Positions 1 to 5,448 of a stretch of DNA of 6,000 nt are shown one piece after another (the stretch's first letter is position 1; every line of letters begins with the position of its first letter). Source of the stretch: DAIDJM01 sp964250215 (GTDB taxonomy: Bacteria; Pseudomonadota; Alphaproteobacteria; Acetobacterales; Acetobacteraceae); the NCBI GenBank assembly GCA_964250215.1, contig CAXUEX010000166.1:1-6000 (forward strand), written 5' to 3'. The position numbers were made by a program, and so were the translations under genes. The notes beneath the pieces are model-generated. The model had not been told where the DNA came from. It saw only the letters and a list, made by a program, of their open reading frames with translations, and did not search any database.

Positions 1-70
1 CTGGCTCGTGGCGGCCAGCACGGTGGCGAGCGGCGCCGCCTACGTGGCGCGCACCGTGCGCCCGGCATGA
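1..70 (+). CDS. C-terminal end of a probable CDP-alcohol phosphatidyltransferase (PgsA-like), partial
   Basis: Only the last 22 codons and the TGA stop (68-70) lie in the window. The frame is open from base 2. The peptide contains TVASGAAY followed by a basic tail (ARTVRP). This resembles the final membrane helix of phosphatidylglycerophosphate synthases, which often end with a T-x-x-(S/T)-G-x-x-Y pattern and a short basic tail. PgsA transfers phosphatidyl from CDP-diacylglycerol to glycerol-3-phosphate in the inner membrane. The stop overlaps the start of the next gene as ATGA, so the two are probably cotranscribed and translationally coupled. I also recall pgsA-like genes next to AI-2E-family permeases in alphaproteobacteria. 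The fragment is too short to separate PgsA from other membrane proteins. Confidence 0.5.
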   Translation, partial: WLVAASTVASGAAYVARTVRPA

Positions 71-1230
71 GCGTGCGCACCGAGCCGCCGCTGCTGCGCC
101 CTGTGCCGCCGGCACCGGCAACGGGGCAAGAAGTGGCGTCCCCGGCGCCAACTGGGCCGCCACCTGCCACTCGCGCGCAGCGGATTGCGCTGCTGGCGGG
201 TTGCGCTGCGGTGCTCCTGATCGCGCTGCAACTGTTCAACGCCATCCTGCTGCCGTTCGTCGCCGCGGCCGGCATCGCCTACGTGTTCGATCCCATCTGC
301 GGCCGCCTGGCGCGCGCGCGCGTTCCGCGCGGGCCCGCGGCGATGCTGCTGATCGTGGGCGCGATCGCGGCCAGCCTGCTGTTCGTTCTGTTGCTGTATC
401 CGCTCATCCTGAGCCAACTCGGGCTGCTAGTGGGGCGCGTGCCGGATTACGTGCGCGGTCTCAGCCGGTTCGCCGCGCACGCGATTGCGCGGCTGCAACA
501 GCATCTCGGCCCCGAATACGTCGATGCGAAGCTTTCCGATCTGGTCAGCAGCCAGGCCGGTGCGATGCTCACTTTCCTCGCCGGTGCCGCCACCCGCATC
601 GTCGGCGGCGGCTTCGCGCTGTTCAATGTGCTTTCGCTGGTGATCGTGACGCCTGTCGTGGCATTTTATTTGTTGCGCGATTGGCCCTATGTGGTCGCGC
701 GGATCGATGGCTGGGTGCCCAGGCGATACAAGGACGTGGTGCGGGCGCAGGCGCGCGAGGTGGACCGCATTCTTGCTGCCTGGGTGCGTGGCCAGGCGCT
801 GTGCTGCCTGTTGCTGGCGCTATTTTATGCGATCGGGCTTTCCGTCGTTGGGCTGGATCTGGGACTGGTGGTGGGGCTGGCCGCGGGCGTGCTGAGTTTC
901 ATTCCTTACGTCGGCAGCATAACCGGCCTGGTCGCGTCCGTCGGTCTGGCGTTCGCGCAATTTCCCTCGTGGGAGGGTGTGGCCCGCGTGGTGCTGGTGT
1001 TTCTGGTCGGCCAGACCCTGGAAGGTTACGTGATCTATCCGCGGCTGCTGGGCGATCGTGTGGAGTTGCCGGCGGTGTGGGTGATTTTCGCGCTCTTCGC
1101 CGGCGGCGCCGCTTTCGGCTTCCTGGGCGTGATGCTCGCCGTGCCGTTCGCCGCCGCGGTGGGCGTGCTGGCGCGCTTCTGGCTGCGCCGCTACATGGCC
1201 AGCGCGTTGTATCTAGACCCGCCAAACTAA
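67..1230 (+). CDS. AI-2E family transporter (PerM/YhhT/TqsA-type membrane permease)
   Basis: This 387-residue polytopic membrane protein belongs to the AI-2E transporter family (formerly UPF0118). Members have been linked to autoinducer-2 export, Na+/H+ antiport and other transport, so the substrate cannot be named here. Residues 1-36 are a Pro/Ala-rich, probably disordered cytoplasmic tail. Hydrophobic segments follow at about 39-75, 90-122, 180-204, 242-300 and 304-370. A long amphipathic stretch at about 123-180 is typical of the family. Family-like motifs are TPVVAFYLLRDW (195-206), FIPYVGS (278-284), EGYVIYPRLLG (319-329) and GFLGVMLAVPFAA (351-363). Length is normal and the gene is intact. 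The ATG at 67 has no clear Shine-Dalgarno sequence but overlaps the preceding stop (ATGA), so it is probably translated by coupling. Its TAA stop opens repeat copy 1, a likely terminator. Family assignment is firm; function is not. Confidence 0.93.
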   Translation: MSVRTEPPLLRPVPPAPATGQEVASPAPTGPPPATRAQRIALLAGCAAVLLIALQLFNAILLPFVAAAGIAYVFDPICGRLARARVPRGPAAMLLIVGAIAASLLFVLLLYPLILSQLGLLVGRVPDYVRGLSRFAAHAIARLQQHLGPEYVDAKLSDLVSSQAGAMLTFLAGAATRIVGGGFALFNVLSLVIVTPVVAFYLLRDWPYVVARIDGWVPRRYKDVVRAQAREVDRILAAWVRGQALCCLLLALFYAIGLSVVGLDLGLVVGLAAGVLSFIPYVGSITGLVASVGLAFAQFPSWEGVARVVLVFLVGQTLEGYVIYPRLLGDRVELPAVWVIFALFAGGAAFGFLGVMLAVPFAAAVGVLARFWLRRYMASALYLDPPN

Positions 1231-1274
1231 CGAAAGTTCTTTGGTTCTTTCTTTCAACAAAGAACATCCTTTCT
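1227..1274 (+). repeat. Dispersed T/A-rich hairpin repeat, copy 1 (plus orientation)
   Basis: This pyrimidine/purine-rich stretch stands out against the GC-rich surroundings. Read on the plus strand, 1227-1264 matches the reverse complement of 4941-4978 at 31 of 38 positions without gaps. Both then continue with loosely similar sequence ending in CCTTTCT or TCCTTCT. The alignment starts at the stop codon of the permease (TAA, 1228-1230), in the same register as the bcp stop in copy 2. It resembles short terminator-like repeats that I recall being scattered through Acetobacteraceae genomes; that comparison is from memory. The similarity between the two copies is read directly from the sequence. 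Confidence 0.8.
1236..1266 (+). terminator. Probable transcription terminator hairpin after the permease gene
   Basis: GTTCTTTG (1236-1243) is perfectly complementary to CAAAGAAC (1258-1265), giving an 8-bp stem with a 14-nt loop. A second, overlapping choice pairs GTTCTTT (1244-1250) with AAAGAAC (1259-1265), giving 7 bp with an 8-nt loop. Only one can form at a time. The stems are A/T-rich and no clean T-tract follows, so this is not a textbook intrinsic terminator. Its place 5 nt after the permease stop and its recurrence after bcp support a role in 3'-end formation or mRNA stability. Confidence 0.5.
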
Positions 1275-1306
1275 GCGCTTGCACAGCCATGCCGCAGAGT
1301 TGCCAC

Positions 1307-1312
1307 AGGAGG
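1307..1312 (+). promoter_or_regulatory. Strong Shine-Dalgarno (AGGAGG) for the cupin gene
   Basis: AGGAGG lies 7 nt before the ATG at 1320. It fixes this start and argues against the in-frame open sequence that runs upstream through the permease gene. It is the best ribosome binding site in the window. Confidence 0.85.
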
Positions 1313-1319
1313 CGCCACC

Positions 1320-1790
1320 ATGCCGAAAATTGATACCTCCGCGGCACCGGTGCGCGAGGGGACCAATTACCCGCCGCCCTTCGACGCGACCTGCCGCAAC
1401 CGGCGGCGGATGCGGCTCGGCGAGGCGGCGGGGCTGACGCAGTTCGGCGTGAATGCGTTGCGCTTGCCGCCAGGCCAGTGGAGCAGTCAGCGCCACTGGC
1501 ATTCGCTGGAGGACGAGTTCGTCTATGTGTTGGAAAGCGAGGTGGTGCTGGTGACGGAGCGGGGCGAAGAGGTGTTGCGCGCCGGCGATTGCGCGGGGTT
1601 CGCGGCCGGGATCGCGGATGGGCACCATTTGCAAAATCGCACGGCGGACGATGCCGTGCTGCTGGAAATCGGCTCGCGCCAAAGCGCGGATGCGGTGGTC
1701 TATTCCGATATCGATCTCGCGTTGCCAATCAAGTCGGGCGGCTATCGGCGGCGCGATGGCCGCGCTTTTGTCGAAGGCGGTGCGAAATGA
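1320..1790 (+). CDS. Cupin domain-containing protein, function unknown
   Basis: This is a 156-residue, probably cytosolic, single-domain cupin with no signal peptide. The first conserved cupin motif is at about residues 52-71, with H59-x-H61 and E66 as expected metal ligands (HWHSLEDEF). The second is at about 89-106, with H102 and N106 (GHHLQN); its usual proline is replaced by alanine. All four canonical metal ligands (H59, H61, E66, H102) are present, so it should bind a divalent metal. The C-terminus (YSDIDL near 128-133, then GGYRRRDG at 140-147) resembles an uncharacterised proteobacterial cupin group. Reaction and substrate cannot be deduced: it could be an enzyme (isomerase or dioxygenase-like) or a sugar/small-molecule binding protein. 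The start is set by AGGAGG at 1307. The stop overlaps the hydrolase start (ATGA), so the pair is an operon with linked translation. Confidence 0.88.
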   Translation: MPKIDTSAAPVREGTNYPPPFDATCRNRRRMRLGEAAGLTQFGVNALRLPPGQWSSQRHWHSLEDEFVYVLESEVVLVTERGEEVLRAGDCAGFAAGIADGHHLQNRTADDAVLLEIGSRQSADAVVYSDIDLALPIKSGGYRRRDGRAFVEGGAK

Positions 1791-2677
1791 GCCAGGCCGA
1801 GCTCGACGCCGTGCGCGCCATGCTCGCCAGCCGGCCGCGGCCGCAGGGACCGGAAGAACGGCGCGCGCGGCTGGATGCGCTGGGCCAGAGCTACAGGGTC
1901 CCGGCCGATGTGCAGGCACGGCCGGTGCAGGCGAACGGTGTACAGGCGGAATGGACGCTTACGCCCGGGGCCGATCCCGAGCGCGTGCTGCTTTTCCTGC
2001 ATGGCGGTGGCTACATGGCGGGATCGCTTACGAGCCATCGCCATCTGATGGCCGAAGCGGGGCGGCAGCTCGGCGCGCGCACACTGGCCCTGCATTACCG
2101 TCGGGCGCCAGAAAACAAATACCCGGCCGCGCTCGAAGACACGCTCGCCGGCTACCGATTTCTGCTGGCAGAGGGCGTGCGGCCGGAGCACATCCTGCTC
2201 GGCGGCGAGAGCGCGGGCGGCGGCCTGATCCTGCAGGCGCTGCTGCGCTTGCGCGACGCTGGGGAGCGATTGCCGGGCGGCGCCTGGTTCGCCTCGCCTT
2301 GGATCGATCTGGCCAATCGCGGCTCCACCATGCTGAGCAAGGCGGCGGCCGACCCGATGATTTCCAAACCATATCTCGACGATTTGGCGACGCAATATCT
2401 GGGGGATGCCGATCCCGCCGATCCGGCGGTCTCGCCGGTGCAAGCGGATTTGCGCGGCCTGCCGCCGATGCTGATCCAGGTGGGCAGTGCCGAGACGCTG
2501 CTGGAGGATGCGGTCCGCTTGGCCGAAGCCGCCGCCAATGCCGATCTGCGGGTGTCTTTGCAGGTGTGGCCAAGAATGATCCATGCTTGGCACCTGTTTC
2601 ACCAGCAACTCGAGGAAGGCCGGCAGTCGCTCGCGGAGGTAGCGGCGTTCGCGCAAGCAATCTGGCGGAATGCCTGA
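1787..2677 (+). CDS. Alpha/beta hydrolase, family IV (hormone-sensitive lipase-like) esterase
   Basis: This 296-residue protein is predicted to be a cytosolic carboxylic-ester or lactone hydrolase. The oxyanion-hole motif HGGGY is at 72-76, as in the HSL/family IV group. The nucleophile elbow is GESAGG with Ser142; Glu replaces the more common Asp before the serine. The catalytic acid is probably Glu236 in VGSAETLLED (232-241), where many relatives have Asp. The catalytic histidine is His266 in MIHAWH. A cap-like helical N-terminus covers about residues 1-50. Length is typical and the gene is intact. A weak GAAGG (1773-1777) lies 9 nt before the ATG, and the start overlaps the cupin stop (ATGA, 1787-1790). 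The natural substrate is unknown. The gene ends 3 nt from the convergent phosphofructokinase gene, with no obvious terminator between them. Confidence 0.92.
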   Translation: MSQAELDAVRAMLASRPRPQGPEERRARLDALGQSYRVPADVQARPVQANGVQAEWTLTPGADPERVLLFLHGGGYMAGSLTSHRHLMAEAGRQLGARTLALHYRRAPENKYPAALEDTLAGYRFLLAEGVRPEHILLGGESAGGGLILQALLRLRDAGERLPGGAWFASPWIDLANRGSTMLSKAAADPMISKPYLDDLATQYLGDADPADPAVSPVQADLRGLPPMLIQVGSAETLLEDAVRLAEAAANADLRVSLQVWPRMIHAWHLFHQQLEEGRQSLAEVAAFAQAIWRNA

Positions 2678-2680
2678 CGA

Positions 2681-3895
2681 TTACGCGTTCAGCAATTTCT
2701 CCACCCTTGCATCCCGCAGCCGGAACGCATCCGGCATGCCGCGTCCCAGCAGCGGACGCAGATACAGGCGGAACGCGTCGGTGATGCCGGTGCCGGCAGC
2801 GTCGATGAATTCGTCGGGCATCGTGCGCGTTTTTCCGGCGATTTCGCCGAGCGGCACCAGCCGGTATTCCACCGAGTAATCGCCGGTGCGCTCGATGGCC
2901 ACGGAACCATCCGCCTCGCCCCACATCGCATATTGCACGGCTTTTTCGCCGACTTCGCGTGCCTCGCGCTGGTCCACGTCGGATACGCAGCCGGCGAAGC
3001 TACGCTGCAGATACCCGAACGTGTCGCCCCGCACACGCGTAATGCCCAGCTTCTCGCGAATTGCGCCGCAGAGCAGATCGGCCAGCGCGCCGGTGCCCGA
3101 TAGCTGCACATTGCCGTGCGCGTCGCGCTCCACTTCCTTTGCAAGTTTCGTCACGATCGGCTCACCCGTCTCGTCGTGAATGCCTTCCGATACCGCCACC
3201 ACGCAGCGCCCGTGCTGGTCGAGCGCCGCTTTCACGCCTGCCACGAACTCGCCAATGCGGAAATCGCGCTCCGGCAGATAGATCAGATGCGGCCCGTCAT
3301 CGGCGAACTTGCGCGCCAGCCCGGAAGCGGCGGTAAGAAACCCCGCGTGCCGGCCCATCACCACACCCACATAAACGCCGGTCAATGAGCGGTTGTCCAA
3401 ATTGGCGCCCATGAAAGCCTGCACGATGAACCGCGCAGCGGATGGATAGCCCGGCGTGTGGTCATTCAGCACCAGATCGTTGTCGATCGTCTTGGGAATA
3501 TGAATGCAGCGAATGCCGTGGCCGGCCTGCGCCGCTTCCTCGGCCACAATACGGACGGTATCGGAACTGTCGTTGCCGCCGACATAGAAGAAATAGCGGA
3601 TGTCGTGCGCCTGCAGCACGCGGAAGATTTCCTGGCAGTATTTCAGATCGGGCTTGTCGCGCGTCGATCCCAGAGCGGACGAAGGCGTTGCGGCCACAAG
3701 CTCCAGATTGTGCGTGGTCTCGCGCGTGAGATCGACGAAATCCTCCCGCACGATACCGCGCACGCCATGCAGCGCGCCGTAAACGCGTGACACGTTGGCG
3801 AATTTGCGCGATTCGAGAACGGCGCCAACCAGCGACTGGTTGATCACGGCGGTGGGTCCGCCGCCTTGGGCCACTAGCACTTTGCCTGCCAGCAT
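2681..3895 (-). CDS. pfp: Pyrophosphate-dependent 6-phosphofructokinase (PPi-PFK)
   Basis: This 404-residue cytosolic enzyme interconverts fructose 6-phosphate and fructose 1,6-bisphosphate, using PPi as phosphoryl donor. The step is reversible, so it can serve glycolysis and gluconeogenesis. The phosphoryl-donor loop GGGPT is at 11-15. GGNDS (106-110) keeps the Asp109 that favours PPi over ATP; ATP enzymes usually have Gly there. PKTIDND (134-140) carries the PPi-type Lys135 and the probable catalytic base Asp138. MGRHAG (180-185) is the fructose 6-phosphate-site motif. Later motifs include PERDF (208-212) and EGIH (237-240). I chose the ATG at 3895 because AAGGAG (3902-3907) sits 6 nt upstream and the protein then begins directly at the first strand. 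An in-frame ATG 20 codons upstream would add a non-conserved tail containing that Shine-Dalgarno sequence. The gene stands alone, divergent from the CPBP protease gene. PPi specificity is inferred from motifs. Confidence 0.93.
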   Translation of the reverse strand: MLAGKVLVAQGGGPTAVINQSLVGAVLESRKFANVSRVYGALHGVRGIVREDFVDLTRETTHNLELVAATPSSALGSTRDKPDLKYCQEIFRVLQAHDIRYFFYVGGNDSSDTVRIVAEEAAQAGHGIRCIHIPKTIDNDLVLNDHTPGYPSAARFIVQAFMGANLDNRSLTGVYVGVVMGRHAGFLTAASGLARKFADDGPHLIYLPERDFRIGEFVAGVKAALDQHGRCVVAVSEGIHDETGEPIVTKLAKEVERDAHGNVQLSGTGALADLLCGAIREKLGITRVRGDTFGYLQRSFAGCVSDVDQREAREVGEKAVQYAMWGEADGSVAIERTGDYSVEYRLVPLGEIAGKTRTMPDEFIDAAGTGITDAFRLYLRPLLGRGMPDAFRLRDARVEKLLNA

Positions 3896-3901
3896 GGGCA
3901 A

Positions 3902-3907
3902 CTCCTT
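3902..3907 (-). promoter_or_regulatory. Shine-Dalgarno (AAGGAG) deciding the pfp start
   Basis: On the minus strand AAGGAG is followed by a 6-nt spacer and the ATG at 3895-3893. It selects this start over the upstream in-frame ATG at 3955. Confidence 0.75.
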
Positions 3908-4026
3908 GGCGAGCCCCGAACGGAACATGGAAGCCGCACGATGTCGAGGTAGCACCGGACCGGCGGCGCTTGGCTTTTTCCCGGCTTCCGCCCCATGCTG
4001 AAAACGTACCCGTCGGATCCGGATGC

Positions 4027-4983
4027 ATGACCCAGGCCGAAACTCTCCCCATTGCCCAACCCTCCCGGTTGCGGCGCGTATTCTTCAGCCGATACGGGCT
4101 TCGGGGCGGCTGGGGCGCGCTGCTGTTTCTGCTGATTGTGGCCGCGGCGCTCGCCGTGCCCGCACTCGCGCTGCGCTTCGCTGCCGGCAAGATGGCCATG
4201 CCGAAAGGCGAAATTCCGGTCGCGTTCATGCTCCTGCGCGAAGCGCTCTCGGCTTTTGCGGTGTGGATTGCCACCTGGGCCATGACGCGCATCGAGCGCC
4301 GGTCCTTTGCCGCCTACGGCTTCGCGCCGCAACGCCGGCCCACGCTGCTGCTGGCCGGCCTGGCGGGCGGCATCGCCTGCCTCTCGCTGCTCGTGCTTGG
4401 CCTTTACGCCGCCGGTTTCTCCAGCATCGCCCTGGCGCTGCACGGAACGCTGCCAGCGCTGCTCTACGGGGCAATCTGGCTGTTCGGTTTCTTCCTGGTG
4501 GGCTTCAGCGAAGAGGCAATGTTCCGGGGCTACCTGCTCGCCAACCTCGCGCGCGGGCTCGGGTTCTGGCCGGCGGCGCTGATCATGGGCCTGATCTTCG
4601 GCGCCGTGCACCTGCCGAACGGCGGCGAAACCCCGATCGGCATCGCCGAAGTGGTGGTAGCGGCCATCGCGTTCACGGTGCTGCTGCGCCTCACCGGTTC
4701 GTTGTGGGCAAGCATCGGATTTCACGCCGGCTGGGATTGGGCGCAATCGTATCTCTGGGGCACGCCGGACAGCGGATTGATGTTCCGTGGCCATCTTCTG
4801 GCAACCCACGCCGCGGGCGCGGGCTGGATTTCCGGGGGCAGCACCGGGCCCGAAGGCAGCGTGTTTGCGCTGCCGGCTTTCGCGCTTGGGGCGGTGCTGG
4901 TTTGGGGAATGGTTCGGAGGACGGACAAAAGAAGGAATTCTTCTTTCTTAAAAGAAAGAGACAAAGACCTTTCTTCAGGTTAG
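4027..4983 (+). CDS. CPBP family intramembrane metalloprotease (CAAX protease-like, Abi/Rce1-type)
   Basis: This 318-residue polytopic inner-membrane protein has the CPBP (Abi, PF02517-type) catalytic signature. The glutamate motif EEAMFR has E162, E163 and R167. FGAVH (191-195) supplies His195, and HAGWD (233-237) supplies His233 and Asp237. All expected active-site residues are present. Hydrophobic segments lie at about 28-51, 64-84, 107-130, 136-160, 178-196, 204-222, 226-242 and 279-296. Bacterial members may cleave membrane-associated peptides or act in bacteriocin immunity, but no partner gene is nearby, so the substrate is unknown. The ATG at 4027 lacks a strong Shine-Dalgarno sequence; a TTG at 3970 in frame would add 19 residues and is less likely. 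The charged tail from about residue 301 (KRRNSSFLKERDKDL) is encoded by repeat copy 2, so it is probably acquired, not conserved. The 3' end overlaps convergent bcp by 9 nt. Confidence 0.9.
   Translation: MTQAETLPIAQPSRLRRVFFSRYGLRGGWGALLFLLIVAAALAVPALALRFAAGKMAMPKGEIPVAFMLLREALSAFAVWIATWAMTRIERRSFAAYGFAPQRRPTLLLAGLAGGIACLSLLVLGLYAAGFSSIALALHGTLPALLYGAIWLFGFFLVGFSEEAMFRGYLLANLARGLGFWPAALIMGLIFGAVHLPNGGETPIGIAEVVVAAIAFTVLLRLTGSLWASIGFHAGWDWAQSYLWGTPDSGLMFRGHLLATHAAGAGWISGGSTGPEGSVFALPAFALGAVLVWGMVRRTDKRRNSSFLKERDKDLSSG
4931..4978 (-). repeat. Dispersed T/A-rich hairpin repeat, copy 2 (minus orientation)
   Basis: On the minus strand, from 4978 down to 4941, this matches copy 1 (1227-1264) at 31 of 38 positions without gaps, including a shared CTTTCTTT core. 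The bcp stop TGA (4977-4975) falls exactly where the permease stop TAA falls in copy 1. Unlike copy 1, the whole element lies inside a reading frame on the other strand, where it encodes roughly the last 17 residues of the CPBP protease. It is markedly A/T-rich compared with the flanking genes. Confidence 0.8.
4942..4959. terminator. Probable bidirectional terminator hairpin between convergent genes
   Basis: TCTTTCTT (4942-4949) and AAGAAAGA (4952-4959) form a perfect 8-bp inverted repeat separated by 2 nt; a real RNA loop would open the inner pairs. The palindrome reads the same on both strands and sits at the end of the convergent CPBP protease and bcp genes, where a two-way terminator would be useful. 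The stem is A/T-rich and therefore weak, and for the protease it lies before the stop codon. Confidence 0.45.
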
Positions 4984-5448
4984 GGCGCCGCTCTGCGCTG
5001 ACGCCAAAACCTCCGCCGCGTGGCCATCCACCTTCACCTTCGGCCAGACCTTCGCAATTTTGCCATCGTTGTCGATCAGGAACGTCGATCGCTCGATGCC
5101 CATGTATTTCTTGCCGTACATGGATTTCTCCACCCACACGCCATACGCCTCGGTCAGCCCGCCCTCGGCGTCGGACGCCAGCGGAAATTCCAGGCTGTAT
5201 TTCTCCGCGAAACGATCCAGCGCCCGCACCGGATCGCGCGATACGCCGATCACTGTCAAACCAAGCTTGTCCAGTTCCGGCAACGCTTCCTGAAACGCGC
5301 AGGCTTCCTTCGTGCAACCGGAGGTGTCAGCCTTCGGATAGAAATAGAGCACATACGGTTTGCCGCGCAGTGCAGCGCTGCTCACCGTGCGGCCGCCGCT
5401 TGCGGGCAGCGTGAAATCGGGGGCGCGGGCGCCGGCATCCAGGCTCAT
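4975..5448 (-). CDS. bcp: Thioredoxin-dependent thiol peroxidase, Bcp/PrxQ-type peroxiredoxin
   Basis: This 157-residue cytosolic peroxiredoxin reduces hydrogen peroxide and organic hydroperoxides using thioredoxin. The fold begins with PDFTLP (10-15). The active site is DTSGCTKEAC: Cys45 is the peroxidatic and Cys50 the probable resolving cysteine, with the same spacing and numbering as E. coli Bcp. The usual T-P-G-C is T-S-G-C here. The conserved arginine is Arg120 in GIERSTFLID. Length matches the family (E. coli, 156). The ATG at 5448 is preceded by GGAGAG (5457-5462) with an 8-nt spacer and overlaps the glnE stop (ATGA, 5445-5448), so bcp is probably the distal gene of a glnE-bcp operon. 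Its TGA stop opens repeat copy 2 and lies inside the convergent protease gene. Confidence 0.95.
   Translation of the reverse strand: MSLDAGARAPDFTLPASGGRTVSSAALRGKPYVLYFYPKADTSGCTKEACAFQEALPELDKLGLTVIGVSRDPVRALDRFAEKYSLEFPLASDAEGGLTEAYGVWVEKSMYGKKYMGIERSTFLIDNDGKIAKVWPKVKVDGHAAEVLASAQSGALT

Noticed and set aside
1241..1269. TTGGTT as a -35 box for the cupin operon
   Set aside because: No plausible -10 hexamer 16-18 nt downstream; the hexamer is part of the repeat shared with the 3' end of bcp.
1272..1298. TCTGCG/CGCAGA inverted repeat as an operator upstream of the cupin gene
   Set aside because: Only 6 bp with a 15-nt spacer. This is expected by chance in GC-rich DNA and has no second supporting signal.
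201..1319. A long plus-strand open frame that runs through the permease region into the cupin gene, suggesting a longer cupin protein
   Set aside because: It is Arg/Ala-rich out-of-frame translation of a clear membrane protein. The AGGAGG before 1320 and the cupin domain boundary set the real start.
1742..2656. A 304-residue open frame antisense to the hydrolase
   Set aside because: Mirror frame of a GC-rich gene. It shows no recognisable motif, while the sense strand has a full catalytic triad.
3896..3955. Upstream in-frame ATG giving pfp a 20-residue N-terminal extension
   Set aside because: The extension contains the AAGGAG ribosome binding site and does not resemble the family's N-terminus. 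The ATG at 3895 fits better.
3896..4026. Promoter elements in the divergent gap between pfp and the protease
   Set aside because: TTGGCT near 3970 and several AT-containing hexamers were considered, but no pair with acceptable -35/-10 spacing and sequence was convincing on either strand.
3874..4809. A 311-residue open frame antisense to the CPBP protease
   Set aside because: Gln/Arg/Glu-rich, low-complexity translation typical of the antisense of a hydrophobic GC-rich gene. It also overlaps the pfp start.
4027..4983. CPBP protease as part of a bacteriocin or peptide-maturation system
   Set aside because: No small precursor peptide, radical SAM or YcaO-type enzyme, or ABC exporter is next to it. 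Its neighbours are housekeeping genes.
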